The notes under the pieces: model-generated
Seen by the model: the letters and a program-made list of their open reading frames with translations, nothing else
Databases searched by the model: none
What the model was told of the DNA's origin: nothing
NCBI RefSeq assembly: GCF_015207505.1
Contig: NZ_JADEWT010000001.1
Location: 1-64,000 of the forward strand
Source of the DNA: Tychonema sp. LEGE 06208
GTDB lineage: Bacteria; Cyanobacteriota; Cyanobacteriia; Cyanobacteriales; Microcoleaceae
Reading direction: 5' to 3'
DNA: 64,000 nucleotides
In this document: positions 47,201-54,449 of the stretch, in pieces
Layout: every line of letters starts with the position of its first letter
How positions within the stretch are numbered: the first letter of the stretch is position 1
Position numbers and translations under genes: made by a program

Positions 47201-50165
47201 TGCTTACACTTTGTACGCCTTTACTTTGGTCAACAAATATCGCGAAATTAAGGCTGGTAGCAGCGCCGGAAAACTCTCACTCAACCTCTACGAACGCTGG
47301 GATAATAAAGAGTTAGGTGCTGGTATTTTCCATATGTGGGGGGCTTTAACTTTACATTACATGAAATATATTGATGAGTGCAAGCCTTTTATACTAAAAG
47401 CTTTCAGTAGCGGTTTAGAAACAGGTGCTTATCAGTGGTCGGGATACGCTTCGGTTAATTATCTTTGGATCGGCTTTTTTGGCAACGAATCTTTGACTAA
47501 ATCTACGGAAATTGCTGATAAATTTATTCCCGTGCTCTCAAAGGTCGATCGCAATATGTTAGCTTATCACTTGCTGACCAAAAATGCGATCGCCCAACTC
47601 ACCACCCCAGCAGCAACCGCCCCAGAACCGGAAACCTTCATCGACGAACAGCAGCTTTTAGCATTCGCTAATTCCTCTGCCGATCTTACCACTGCTTTTG
47701 TAATTTATCTTTACAAACTCACCCTAGCTAATTGGTTTGGTGAGGTCGATCGGGCATTAGAATATGCCCTCGCAGGTGCAGAATTTTTGAAAGGTGGCGC
47801 AGGACATTTTGTCAATCCCGTTTTTTGCTTCCATCACGCGATCGCCCTAGCTGCTGCTTGCACAACAGCCAACGATATCGAGTCCAAGCTCTACCGAAAA
47901 CAGCTCAAGATTAGTCGAGACCAATTTCGAGATTTTGCAGAGCATTCCCCTGCAAATTACCTGCACAAATATTCATTAATTCAGGCAGAAATCGCGAGGT
48001 TGTCAGGAGACAGCTACACAGCAGCACAACATTACGATCGCGCGATCGCCTCCGCGCTCAAACATGGCTTCGTCCAAAATGCTGCCCTCGCCAATGAATT
48101 AGCTTCCCGATTTTATCTAGCAGAAAATCGTTACAATCTCGCTAAAATATATCTCAATGACGCTCGCTTTTGCTATCTAGAGTGGGGTGCAACTGCCAAA
48201 GTCGATCGACTAGAAAAATTTTATCTCGATTGGTTTAACAAAATCAGCGATGCTCCGACAACGATAACTAGAACTGCAAGTACAGCCGCTGATGTCAATA
48301 TTTTTGACTTAAAAACAGTAATTAAAGCCTCCCAGGCTATTTCTAGCGAAATTGTCTTAGAAAAATTGTTAAAAAAACTGCTGCATATTATTTTAGAAAA
48401 TGCGGGAGCCCAAACCGGCTGCATTCTTTTAGAACGAGACGGGTACTTGTTTGTTGAAGTGTCGGATAGCGATCGGCCCGATTATGCAATATTTGAAGAA
48501 TTGCACCAAATCCAAAACAACTGCCAAGTTCCTATTTCCCTCATTAATTACGTCGCTAGAACTCAGGAACCGCTGGTGCTAATCGATGCAGCTAAAGAAA
48601 CACTTTACCACTTTGATACCTACATTCAAAATTATCAACCAAAGTCGGTTTTGTGCGCGCCAATAGTCTATCAAGGAAAGTCGATCGGTATAGTTTATTT
48701 AGAAAATAACTTCGTGCCCGGAGCCTTCACCCAAGAAGGGTTAAAACTTTTGGAAATGTTGACCGCACAAGCAGCAATTGCCATTGCAAATGCGCGCTTG
48801 TACGCTAGCGAACAAAATCAATCCCGCCAATTAGCTGAATCCCTAGAAAATTTACAACAATCCCAAGTCGAACTCGCCCAAAAAGAAGAAGAGTACCGCA
48901 GTATTTTTGAGAGTGTAGCAGACGGACTTACCTTAGTAGATTTGGAAACCGGAAAATTTGCGGCAGTAAACCCGATAGCGTGCGAAATGTACGGTTATTC
49001 TGGGGAGGAATTTTTGAGCTTGAGTCCCCTCGATGTCCAGCACCCAAATTACGTACATCTGTTCGATGAGTTTATCGCAACCATCATCTCGCGCCAAGAA
49101 TTTTATTGTCAAACTGTGGTGCTGCGAAAAGACGGTACAGAATTCGATCTTGAGATAAGAGCCAAGTTTTTTGAATACAAAGGGAAACCCCATGCTTTGT
49201 CAATTGGTCGCGATATCAGTCACCGCAAGCAAGCGGAACAAGCTTTGCAAACATCAGAAACTCAACTGAGAGAGAAAGCTGAAAATTTAGAAAACATATT
49301 GATGGAACTGCAAAAAACTCAGGCGCAATTAGTTCAAACTGAAAAAATCTCGCAACTCGGACAACTGGTTGCTGGAGTTGCTCACGAAGTGAACAATCCT
49401 ATTGGCTTTATTTCTGGGAACTTGCACTACGTCCAAGAATATATTGCTGATTTAATTAATTTGGTGAATCTTTATCAAGAAAAATTTCCCGAACCGGGAA
49501 CAGAAATTGAACAGGAAATTGAATCGATAGAGCTAGAGTATTTATTAGCTGATTTGCCCAAAACTGCGGAGTCAATGAAGATGGGAATCGATCGCATCCG
49601 CGACATTATGCAATCTCTACGCAACTATTCCCGCACCGACACTCTGCACAAAAGAGCAGTTGATATCCACGAAGGCCTGGAAACTACTTTAATGATTTTG
49701 TCTCACCGGCTCAAGGCGAAAAACAACAGGCCGGCTATTAAAGTTATTAAACATTACGGTGATTTACCAAAATTAGAATGCCATCCCGGACAACTCAATC
49801 AAGTATTTATGAATTTGATTGCTAATGCGATCGATGCTTTTGAAGAAGCTAACGCGGGAAAAACTTACGCTGAAATTGAAGAAAATCCGAATACAATTCT
49901 AATTTCTACGGCGGTAGTTTGCGAGAAAGAACCGGAAATAATTGACAAGATTGTGATTCGGATTGCTGACAACGGGCTGGGAATGCCGGAAGCTGTAAGA
50001 AAAAAATTGTTTACGCCGTTTTTTACAACGAAAGTAGAAGGTAAAGGTACGGGATTGGGACTGTCTATTTGCTATCAGATAGTGACTGAAAAACATGGGG
50101 GAACTTTGGAATGTTTGTCTTCGCTAGAATCGGGGACAGAGTTTACGATTGGTATTCCGATGTAG
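44283..50165 (+). CDS. Giant Ser/Thr kinase-ATPase-GAF-PAS-histidine kinase
   Basis: A 1960-residue signalling protein with this order: Ser/Thr kinase domain (about 8-270; HKDIKPENI with catalytic D152, but DFS at 171-173 instead of DFG); AAA/STAND-like ATPase (about 320-620; VSGYSGIGKSALVHE, VMFLDDCQWMD); TPR-like helical region (about 780-1290); GAF (about 1375-1500); PAS with PAC (about 1530-1650); and a histidine kinase with H-box VAGVAHEVNNP (H1701), N-box NLIANAIDAFEEA, and G-boxes ADNGLGMPEA and GKGTGLGLSICYQIV. The domain set is that of cyanobacterial HstK-type hybrid kinases. No receiver domain or response regulator is adjacent. Signal unknown. Confidence 0.92.
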   Translation: MLPASEISGYNLQELIHQGTNTVIYRAVSTAEKQLVILKILKIDYPTLEQIARFKHEYHIAKHLDSQYVIKIFRLETHQNYLVLVLEDIGGISLKQWINTLGDRLKCAAGQTNSPPASATNYQLSLVDFFNTVVPITKALIFLHENQVIHKDIKPENIIINPHTKQIKVADFSIASWLRKEQTDLKNPDRLEGTLAYMSPEQTGRMNRPLDYRSDFYSLGVTFYELLTGQLPFTSTDTLEIVHCHIAKQPLPIQQFNPQIPPVLTQIVAKLMAKNAEDRYQTATGLLADLERCQNQIEKLGTIVNFIPGQVDTLSQLSIPQKLYGRETQIAQLLQVYSRVSNGRSEIVIVSGYSGIGKSALVHEIIPNLTRQRAYFTSSKFDQFKRNIPYACLTQAMRNLVKQILMETPTQLAEWRKHLLNALQKNARVAIDAVPELQLILGEQPDVPKLGLVESQNRFYRVIQQLFQAIATAEHPLVMFLDDCQWMDAGTINLYQKNTFGKNPYFLLILAYRDNEVSPTHPFMLATEVIGETGIPTTKIRLQPLAIYDVNRLVSETLKCDGKQAADFAKLLLAKTNGNPFFVKQLLKSLYYEKLLVFNAICGEWEWDIQKIKEQNISENVVNLMIKKIQNLSDPTQRILQLAACTDNEFSLDILSVLSEQSLTQTAQDLWEALEVGLILPLGCGYRLPQVFEQQELNNLEKIADKARYKFLHDRVQQAAYVMISDSQKQSVHWKLGRLLLTLSNEAQRQKQIFYIVNHLNLARGLIVDVEELYELAALNLQAGKTAKAASAFEDALTFFQAGCDCLPVSSWQDNYALSLRLHLELGEAEYLNGKNDAALAIFDRILPQSQTLLERCSIAELKIICLRMKNDLSAAYQLGIEALNSLGIDIEPYPDDDFLASELAETKRMIGGSIDRLAYLPELTDPLKLAAHRILKELFPIAYFTSPNAQYLCAMKFVQTSILYGNSQFSAFAYTLYAFTLVNKYREIKAGSSAGKLSLNLYERWDNKELGAGIFHMWGALTLHYMKYIDECKPFILKAFSSGLETGAYQWSGYASVNYLWIGFFGNESLTKSTEIADKFIPVLSKVDRNMLAYHLLTKNAIAQLTTPAATAPEPETFIDEQQLLAFANSSADLTTAFVIYLYKLTLANWFGEVDRALEYALAGAEFLKGGAGHFVNPVFCFHHAIALAAACTTANDIESKLYRKQLKISRDQFRDFAEHSPANYLHKYSLIQAEIARLSGDSYTAAQHYDRAIASALKHGFVQNAALANELASRFYLAENRYNLAKIYLNDARFCYLEWGATAKVDRLEKFYLDWFNKISDAPTTITRTASTAADVNIFDLKTVIKASQAISSEIVLEKLLKKLLHIILENAGAQTGCILLERDGYLFVEVSDSDRPDYAIFEELHQIQNNCQVPISLINYVARTQEPLVLIDAAKETLYHFDTYIQNYQPKSVLCAPIVYQGKSIGIVYLENNFVPGAFTQEGLKLLEMLTAQAAIAIANARLYASEQNQSRQLAESLENLQQSQVELAQKEEEYRSIFESVADGLTLVDLETGKFAAVNPIACEMYGYSGEEFLSLSPLDVQHPNYVHLFDEFIATIISRQEFYCQTVVLRKDGTEFDLEIRAKFFEYKGKPHALSIGRDISHRKQAEQALQTSETQLREKAENLENILMELQKTQAQLVQTEKISQLGQLVAGVAHEVNNPIGFISGNLHYVQEYIADLINLVNLYQEKFPEPGTEIEQEIESIELEYLLADLPKTAESMKMGIDRIRDIMQSLRNYSRTDTLHKRAVDIHEGLETTLMILSHRLKAKNNRPAIKVIKHYGDLPKLECHPGQLNQVFMNLIANAIDAFEEANAGKTYAEIEENPNTILISTAVVCEKEPEIIDKIVIRIADNGLGMPEAVRKKLFTPFFTTKVEGKGTGLGLSICYQIVTEKHGGTLECLSSLESGTEFTIGIPM

Positions 50166-50169
50166 GGGA

Positions 50170-50317
50170 GTCATTGGTCATTAGTCAGTAGTCAGTAGTC
50201 AGTAGTCAGTAGTCAGTAGTCAGTAGTCAGTAGTCAGTAGTCAGTAGTCAGTAGTCAGTAGTCATTGGTCAGTAGTCATTGGTCATTAGTCATTGGTCAT
50301 TGGTCATTGGTCATTAG
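50170..50317. repeat. Heptamer tandem repeat AGTCAGT, about 20 units
   Basis: A run of TAGTCAG units flanked by TTGGTCA/TTAGTCA variants, directly after the giant kinase stop and abutting the MITE-like copy at 50318. It lies in a convergent gap. Confidence 0.9.
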
Positions 50318-50430
50318 TCATATCAAATCCTCTCTTCATCGGAATAGTAAATTCACTGTTGACTGTTGACTGTTAACAGTTAACAGTTAACAGTTAACAT
50401 CACCAGGAGTGCAATCGGAATTGATATCAT
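50318..50430. repeat. MITE-like repeat, copy 2
   Basis: Matches 43041-43146 over its length with two extra GTTAACA heptamers in the core, which accounts for the 7-bp length difference. Ends TCATATCAAATCC and TTGATATCA. Confidence 0.8.
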
Positions 50431-50518
50431 CAGTTATTATCGTTGAATTACGCATCACAAAAATGCTCAAACCTTTTTTATTATGGTCTATCGAGCGGCG
50501 AAAATTTGTCAATTGATT

Positions 50519-52513
50519 CTAAACAATTGGAATAGTAAAGTGAAATTCGCTTCCTCGGTCTTTTCCTGGGGAATCTGCCCAAATTTTACCGCCCCAGCCG
50601 GCGACAATCTGCTTGCAAATTGCCAATCCCAAACCGGTACCGCCGGCGCTGCGCCGCAATGCTCCTTCTTCTTGATAAAATCGATCGAACACTACTTTCA
50701 AACTATTAGCCTCGATTCCCCGCCCCGTATCGGCGACCAGCACTTCCACCATCGCAGAACCGTTGCATTTGGCTCTGATGGTGACGCTTCCCTTCGCTGT
50801 GGTGAATTTACAGGCGTTGTCTAGGAGTTTGGACAGCACCTCCACTAACCACTCGCCGTCTGCTTGGACTAATGGCAATTCTGCGGATACTTCGGTGATA
50901 ATTTCCGGTAACTGTCGATCGAGTCCGCCGCGCGATCGCACGCTGCTGAGGGCCAAGTCCACACATTCTTGCAGCGTCAGCGATTCTACATTCCATTTAA
51001 CTTGTCCGCTTTCTAGGTTAGAAAGAGTTAAAAAATCTTGGACAAGTTTACGCATTCGATCGGCATCTCCGAGGGCTGTTTCTAACATGATTGTTCGCAA
51101 TTCTTGGGGCATATCTGGCTCGGAGTTCAAACTTTCCAGACATACTTGAATCGTCGATAGCGGAGTGCGGAGTTCGTGTCCGGTGATGGCTATGAGATTG
51201 CTGCGAGTGCGGTCTAATGCTTCTAATTGTTGGTTGAGTTCTTCTAAATTAGCGTAGGTTTCTGCTTGAATTAAGGCTGCTCCGAGCTGGGTGGCGATCG
51301 CCTCTACTAAAGCAATTTCGTCTTCTTCCCAAGGCGAAGTCGATCGGCACTGGTGCATTTCCACCATGCCCAAAACCCGCCCATGATAAAGCACCGGCAC
51401 CATCAACCAAGAGACTATCTGCCAATTTTTGACAATTTTGCCCAAATATTTTGTATTGAGAATCAGCGGGTGTTCTGCTGTGTCTTGGATGTAAACTCGC
51501 TCTTGCCGCGCTACCGCGTCGCTCCATATTGGATTTTCCTGTAGCGGCCAAGTCTGATTTAATAGAGAACTAGCACCCAGGCGCAAAAACTCGCGATCGA
51601 TTTTGACCGACACATCTGCGGCTTTGCAGCGATAAATCAAACAGCGGCTGGCTGACAAAGCTGTTCCCAGTTCTTGCACTGCGACTTCGACGATTTCTTG
51701 CGGGTTGAGAGACTGCCGCATTGCCGTTGTAATTAAGTTTATGAGGCGTTCTTTGCGTTCCTGGGCGGCGATCGCGCTGTATGCTTTCAGCAGTTTGTGC
51801 TGGCCTGATTGCAAATAGGTTACTAAGCGTTTGGTAAAAGCGTCGCTCAATTTGGGATTGGGAACTCTTGAGTTTTTTGGCGCGCTTTTTTCTGGTTTGG
51901 TGGCTTGGGAAGTCGCGGATTTCCTGTTTTTTTTGGTGTTTTTTCCCAGCTTGTAAGTTGTACGCGCTCGATCGATCTTTTCGGCCAATTCCGGGCGATA
52001 TTTGACAATGCGATCGAGCAACAATTCGGCAGCTTTGCAGCTTACCTCCCTGTCGAACGTCCAAACTCCCTCAAATCTGCGACCTTGATCCATCAACAGC
52101 GGGCCGCGATCGTCCTGATTCTCGATCGGCACAATTTTTTCTTGACAAATCAGACAAGTTGAGTAGTGTTGTCCCAGCACTACTAAGTGCCACTCTTGAC
52201 TTAATGTGTCCTCCGGTGCAAACGCCACAGTTTCGTAATGTTCCGAGGAATTTTTAAACTCAGTTTCCGGTGCTGCTAGCACGTATACCTGAGAAGATAG
52301 AGCGGCAATTCGCCGATAGCGGTGAGCTTCCTGCAGGTAGAAGCGTTCTCGCTGAAAACTAGCAATCACTAGCGGTTCGTCGTCGGAGCCAGTCAAAACC
52401 AAGTCTTCCATCGCGTGAGACAGCGCTGTCATGGAAGATTTGAAATAAATTTGTGCCCGCAGTGGGGGCAAAGCTTGCAGAAGTTCTGCCAGTAGCGAAA
52501 TAGGGACGATCAT
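50519..52513 (-). CDS. DICT-GAF sensor histidine kinase
   Basis: A 664-residue protein. The N-terminal ~150 residues (SLLAELLQALPPLRAQIYFKSSMTALSHAMEDLVL...LIASFQRERFYLQEAHRY) match the DICT sensory domain of cyanobacteria. A basic linker (about 185-225) leads to a GAF domain (about 260-410). The histidine kinase core has H-box ITGHELRTPLSTIQ, N-box region LDNACKFTTAKGS, ADTGRGIEA and RSAGGTGLGLAICKQIV. It is convergent with the giant kinase; no receiver domain is adjacent, so its partner is elsewhere. Confidence 0.9.
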   Translation of the reverse strand: MIVPISLLAELLQALPPLRAQIYFKSSMTALSHAMEDLVLTGSDDEPLVIASFQRERFYLQEAHRYRRIAALSSQVYVLAAPETEFKNSSEHYETVAFAPEDTLSQEWHLVVLGQHYSTCLICQEKIVPIENQDDRGPLLMDQGRRFEGVWTFDREVSCKAAELLLDRIVKYRPELAEKIDRARTTYKLGKNTKKNRKSATSQATKPEKSAPKNSRVPNPKLSDAFTKRLVTYLQSGQHKLLKAYSAIAAQERKERLINLITTAMRQSLNPQEIVEVAVQELGTALSASRCLIYRCKAADVSVKIDREFLRLGASSLLNQTWPLQENPIWSDAVARQERVYIQDTAEHPLILNTKYLGKIVKNWQIVSWLMVPVLYHGRVLGMVEMHQCRSTSPWEEDEIALVEAIATQLGAALIQAETYANLEELNQQLEALDRTRSNLIAITGHELRTPLSTIQVCLESLNSEPDMPQELRTIMLETALGDADRMRKLVQDFLTLSNLESGQVKWNVESLTLQECVDLALSSVRSRGGLDRQLPEIITEVSAELPLVQADGEWLVEVLSKLLDNACKFTTAKGSVTIRAKCNGSAMVEVLVADTGRGIEANSLKVVFDRFYQEEGALRRSAGGTGLGLAICKQIVAGWGGKIWADSPGKDRGSEFHFTIPIV

Positions 52514-52612
52514 CTAGCTTTAAACGTGCATTTTTGCCGTTGACAAAACTGGAAAGGGATCGACCGTAAGTTGAGATCGATATTTTTCCAGTATCTCTCA
52601 AAAGTCGCTACA

Positions 52613-52653
52613 AATTGGCCGTTAGCGAGAAACTAACGGCCAATTATTTTTTT
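52613..52653 (+). terminator. Terminator-like hairpin oriented against local genes
   Basis: AATTGGCCGTTAG (52613-52625) and CTAACGGCCAATT (52633-52645) pair perfectly and are followed by ATTTTTTT on the plus strand. No plus-strand gene ends upstream; the neighbours on both sides are on the minus strand. It may stop antisense transcription over the DICT kinase, or act on the minus strand without a T-run. Confidence 0.6.
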
Positions 52654-52697
52654 CAGTACCAGCGACTCTGAGTATAAATGCTGCGACTGCGATTAAA

Positions 52698-53009
52698 TTA
52701 GCGTCGTTCGCCCCCTTCGTCGCTGCCGCCGGGAGATGATTTGTAGAGAGCATCTAATTGTTCGCGGGCATCTTGGACAGTCAGCGAACGCATCACTAAC
52801 AGCGGCTCGTTGACAACGTTTCCGTATTCGTCTAACAGTTCTGGATGGGGTACAGCTTGAGAGCGAGGATAGGATGCGGAGCCATGATTTGCCCTGAATT
52901 GTTGGGGGCGCTGGGACTCCATACCTACCGTGACAAGACTGCGGATTAAGTTACCGACTGCCAGAAAGGCCAGAACAGTGAAAGCTAAAATATAAAGCAG
53001 GTGTAACAT
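52698..53009 (-). CDS. DUF2973-like small membrane protein
   Basis: Reads 103 residues from the ATG at 53009 (MLHLLYILAFTVLAFLAVGNLIRSLVTVG). One N-terminal membrane helix is followed by a soluble tail with HPELLDEYGNVVNEPLLVMRS, the conserved patch of this cyanobacterial family, ending in a Gly/Glu-rich stretch. Function unknown. The next gene upstream on the strand is the DUF2605-like gene, a pairing I regard as characteristic of cyanobacteria. Confidence 0.7.
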   Translation of the reverse strand: MLHLLYILAFTVLAFLAVGNLIRSLVTVGMESQRPQQFRANHGSASYPRSQAVPHPELLDEYGNVVNEPLLVMRSLTVQDAREQLDALYKSSPGGSDEGGERR

Positions 53010-53167
53010 GATATTTTCCTCCCGGCTAAACAGCCGCACAGCAGTTTACAAACGTGTTTCAGCAAGTAATAACTTATTAACTGGAAATCTGTTGGAACTT
53101 TTCAAATCGGCCGCGACATTTCCTCTTGTTTGGGATTTAACAACAAGTTTAACTTGAACTCGCTTCC

Positions 53168-53497
53168 TTATTTTTCACGGGGAGCTGACTGCGACGAACG
53201 AAAGCGAGCCGATACTTGCCAGCATTCGGCGAGCAGTCTGTGCCACGGCATCAGTGCTGCGGTTTCAATTGCAACTTGACCTCCGGTTGCTTGAAATAGA
53301 GCTCTAGCGGCGCCTACTTCTTGCTGAGCCTGTTTGACTCGCGCCAGCAAGTCGGATTGATCCTCGCCGCTCAGAAAGGGAATTTCCTCAGTTTCTAAGA
53401 GAGTGGTCGATCGCTCGAACCAGTATTTAAAATCCTCTAACAGCGGTTCCAGTAGGGATTTGAGCAACTCTGATTCCGGCAAATTGGAATTAAGCAT
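53168..53497 (-). CDS. DUF2605-like protein
   Basis: A 109-residue helical protein (LLKSLLEPLLEDFKYWFERSTTLLETEEIPFLSGEDQSDLLARVKQAQQEVGAARALFQATGGQVAIE). The EPLLEDFKYWFERS and LLARVKQAQQEV segments fit the cyanobacterial DUF2605 family. No signal or membrane segment. It precedes the DUF2973-like gene by 158 bp on the same strand. Function unknown. Confidence 0.68.
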   Translation of the reverse strand: MLNSNLPESELLKSLLEPLLEDFKYWFERSTTLLETEEIPFLSGEDQSDLLARVKQAQQEVGAARALFQATGGQVAIETAALMPWHRLLAECWQVSARFRSSQSAPREK

Positions 53498-53600
53498 GAA
53501 TAAAAATTGGGTTATCTACTTATTCTAACCTTAAACGTGCTTTACAATCAGTAACATATTATTAACAATAATTCAAGGATTTAAAAAAACTAGCAGGTGG

Positions 53601-54020
53601 GCTTGATACTCCCCACTGATGAATCAGGGGGATTCTTGAATGAATCCGAAAACTCTCAAAGGCGTTATCAAAGCACCTCTAGACGCTCAAAACAACTACC
53701 AGTATAAAAGGTATTGCAATTGCGCTTACTTTTGAATTGTTTGCTTTCATAATCCATCACTTTCGCCAGATAGGTACGCTTCACATTCTGCCGTTACTTG
53801 TCAGTTAAACAGGCTTACTACTCCTTAAGGAGTGTGGTGGCTCACTGTGCCGGGATTTCTCCGATACTAGAATGTTTCAACACGTAGATGGTTTTTTTAC
53901 TTACAACCTCATCATAACAAAACCTTTCAATGAGTTGCGTAAATAAATGTTGAAGGCGGTTGAAACCGCTACCGAGTTCCTCCCCATGTCGTTAGCCCGG
54001 GGCTTCCCTCTCGTTTTTTG
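53601..54020 (-). mobile_element. IS200/IS605-derived remnant lacking tnpA and tnpB
   Basis: Read on the minus strand it ends at 53601 with GAATCCCCCTGATTCATCAG-type hairpin and TGGGGAGTATCAAG, the form of right ends that follow tnpB in cyanobacterial IS605 elements. The DNA inside has an ACTCCTTAAGGAGT palindrome (53819-53832) and a GCGGTT-GA-AACCGC hairpin (53956-53969). No open frame for a transposase or TnpB exists. The extent towards 54020 is a guess from the GCCCCGGGC-rich stretch there. Confidence 0.5.
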
Positions 54021-54224
54021 GTGAATAAACTTAACCGTGCCAGGAGCAATTTTTGAGTCAAAATCCCAAAATTATGGGAAATATTGGCTCAGACAGCGTG
54101 TATATAGCTGAAGGCTCTGTTATACAGAAAACAACAAAAGCAACAGTTTCAAAATTAAGAAAGTCCACAGGTATCAACTTACGTCAAACGTAGTACAGGT
54201 ATGCTGTCTGACGATTAGGCCGCA

Positions 54225-54312
54225 GATCCCCCCTAGCCCCCCTTCTTAAGGGGGGAACCGGAAACGACGATCAAAGTCCCCCTTCTTAAGGGGGATTTAG
54301 GGGGATCTAGAC
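54225..54312. repeat. CCCCCTTCTTAAGGGGG repeat pair
   Basis: Two adjacent copies of CCCCCTTCTTAAGGGGG (the first with six C/G), flanked by AGATCCCCCC and GGGGGATCTAG, which pair with each other. Same class as 20402-20446. Confidence 0.7.
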
Positions 54313-54449
54313 TCAGCTAAAAGCGAGATTTTTGAAGTGTTCTAGCCTGAAGTTGACACCAATAGCCTCAGCCGGAAGTCAGCGCTTGCTGTCCCAATCT
54401 GAGTAAGATAGAAGCAACTACAACTCTCATTAATTGCTAAATTCAGCCG

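Larger units (their letters stand above)
53498..54449. other. 950-bp region without a protein gene upstream of thrS
   Basis: Holds an IS200/IS605-derived stretch (53601-54020) and a CCCCCTTCTTAAGGGGG repeat block (54225-54312). The stretch between 54020 and 54220 is AT-rich without visible features. The thrS promoter should be at 54320-54440. Confidence 0.5.

Noticed and set aside
50170-50317. Regular repeat array that could be mistaken for a CRISPR
   Set aside because: Units are 7 bp without spacers; no cas genes are in the window.
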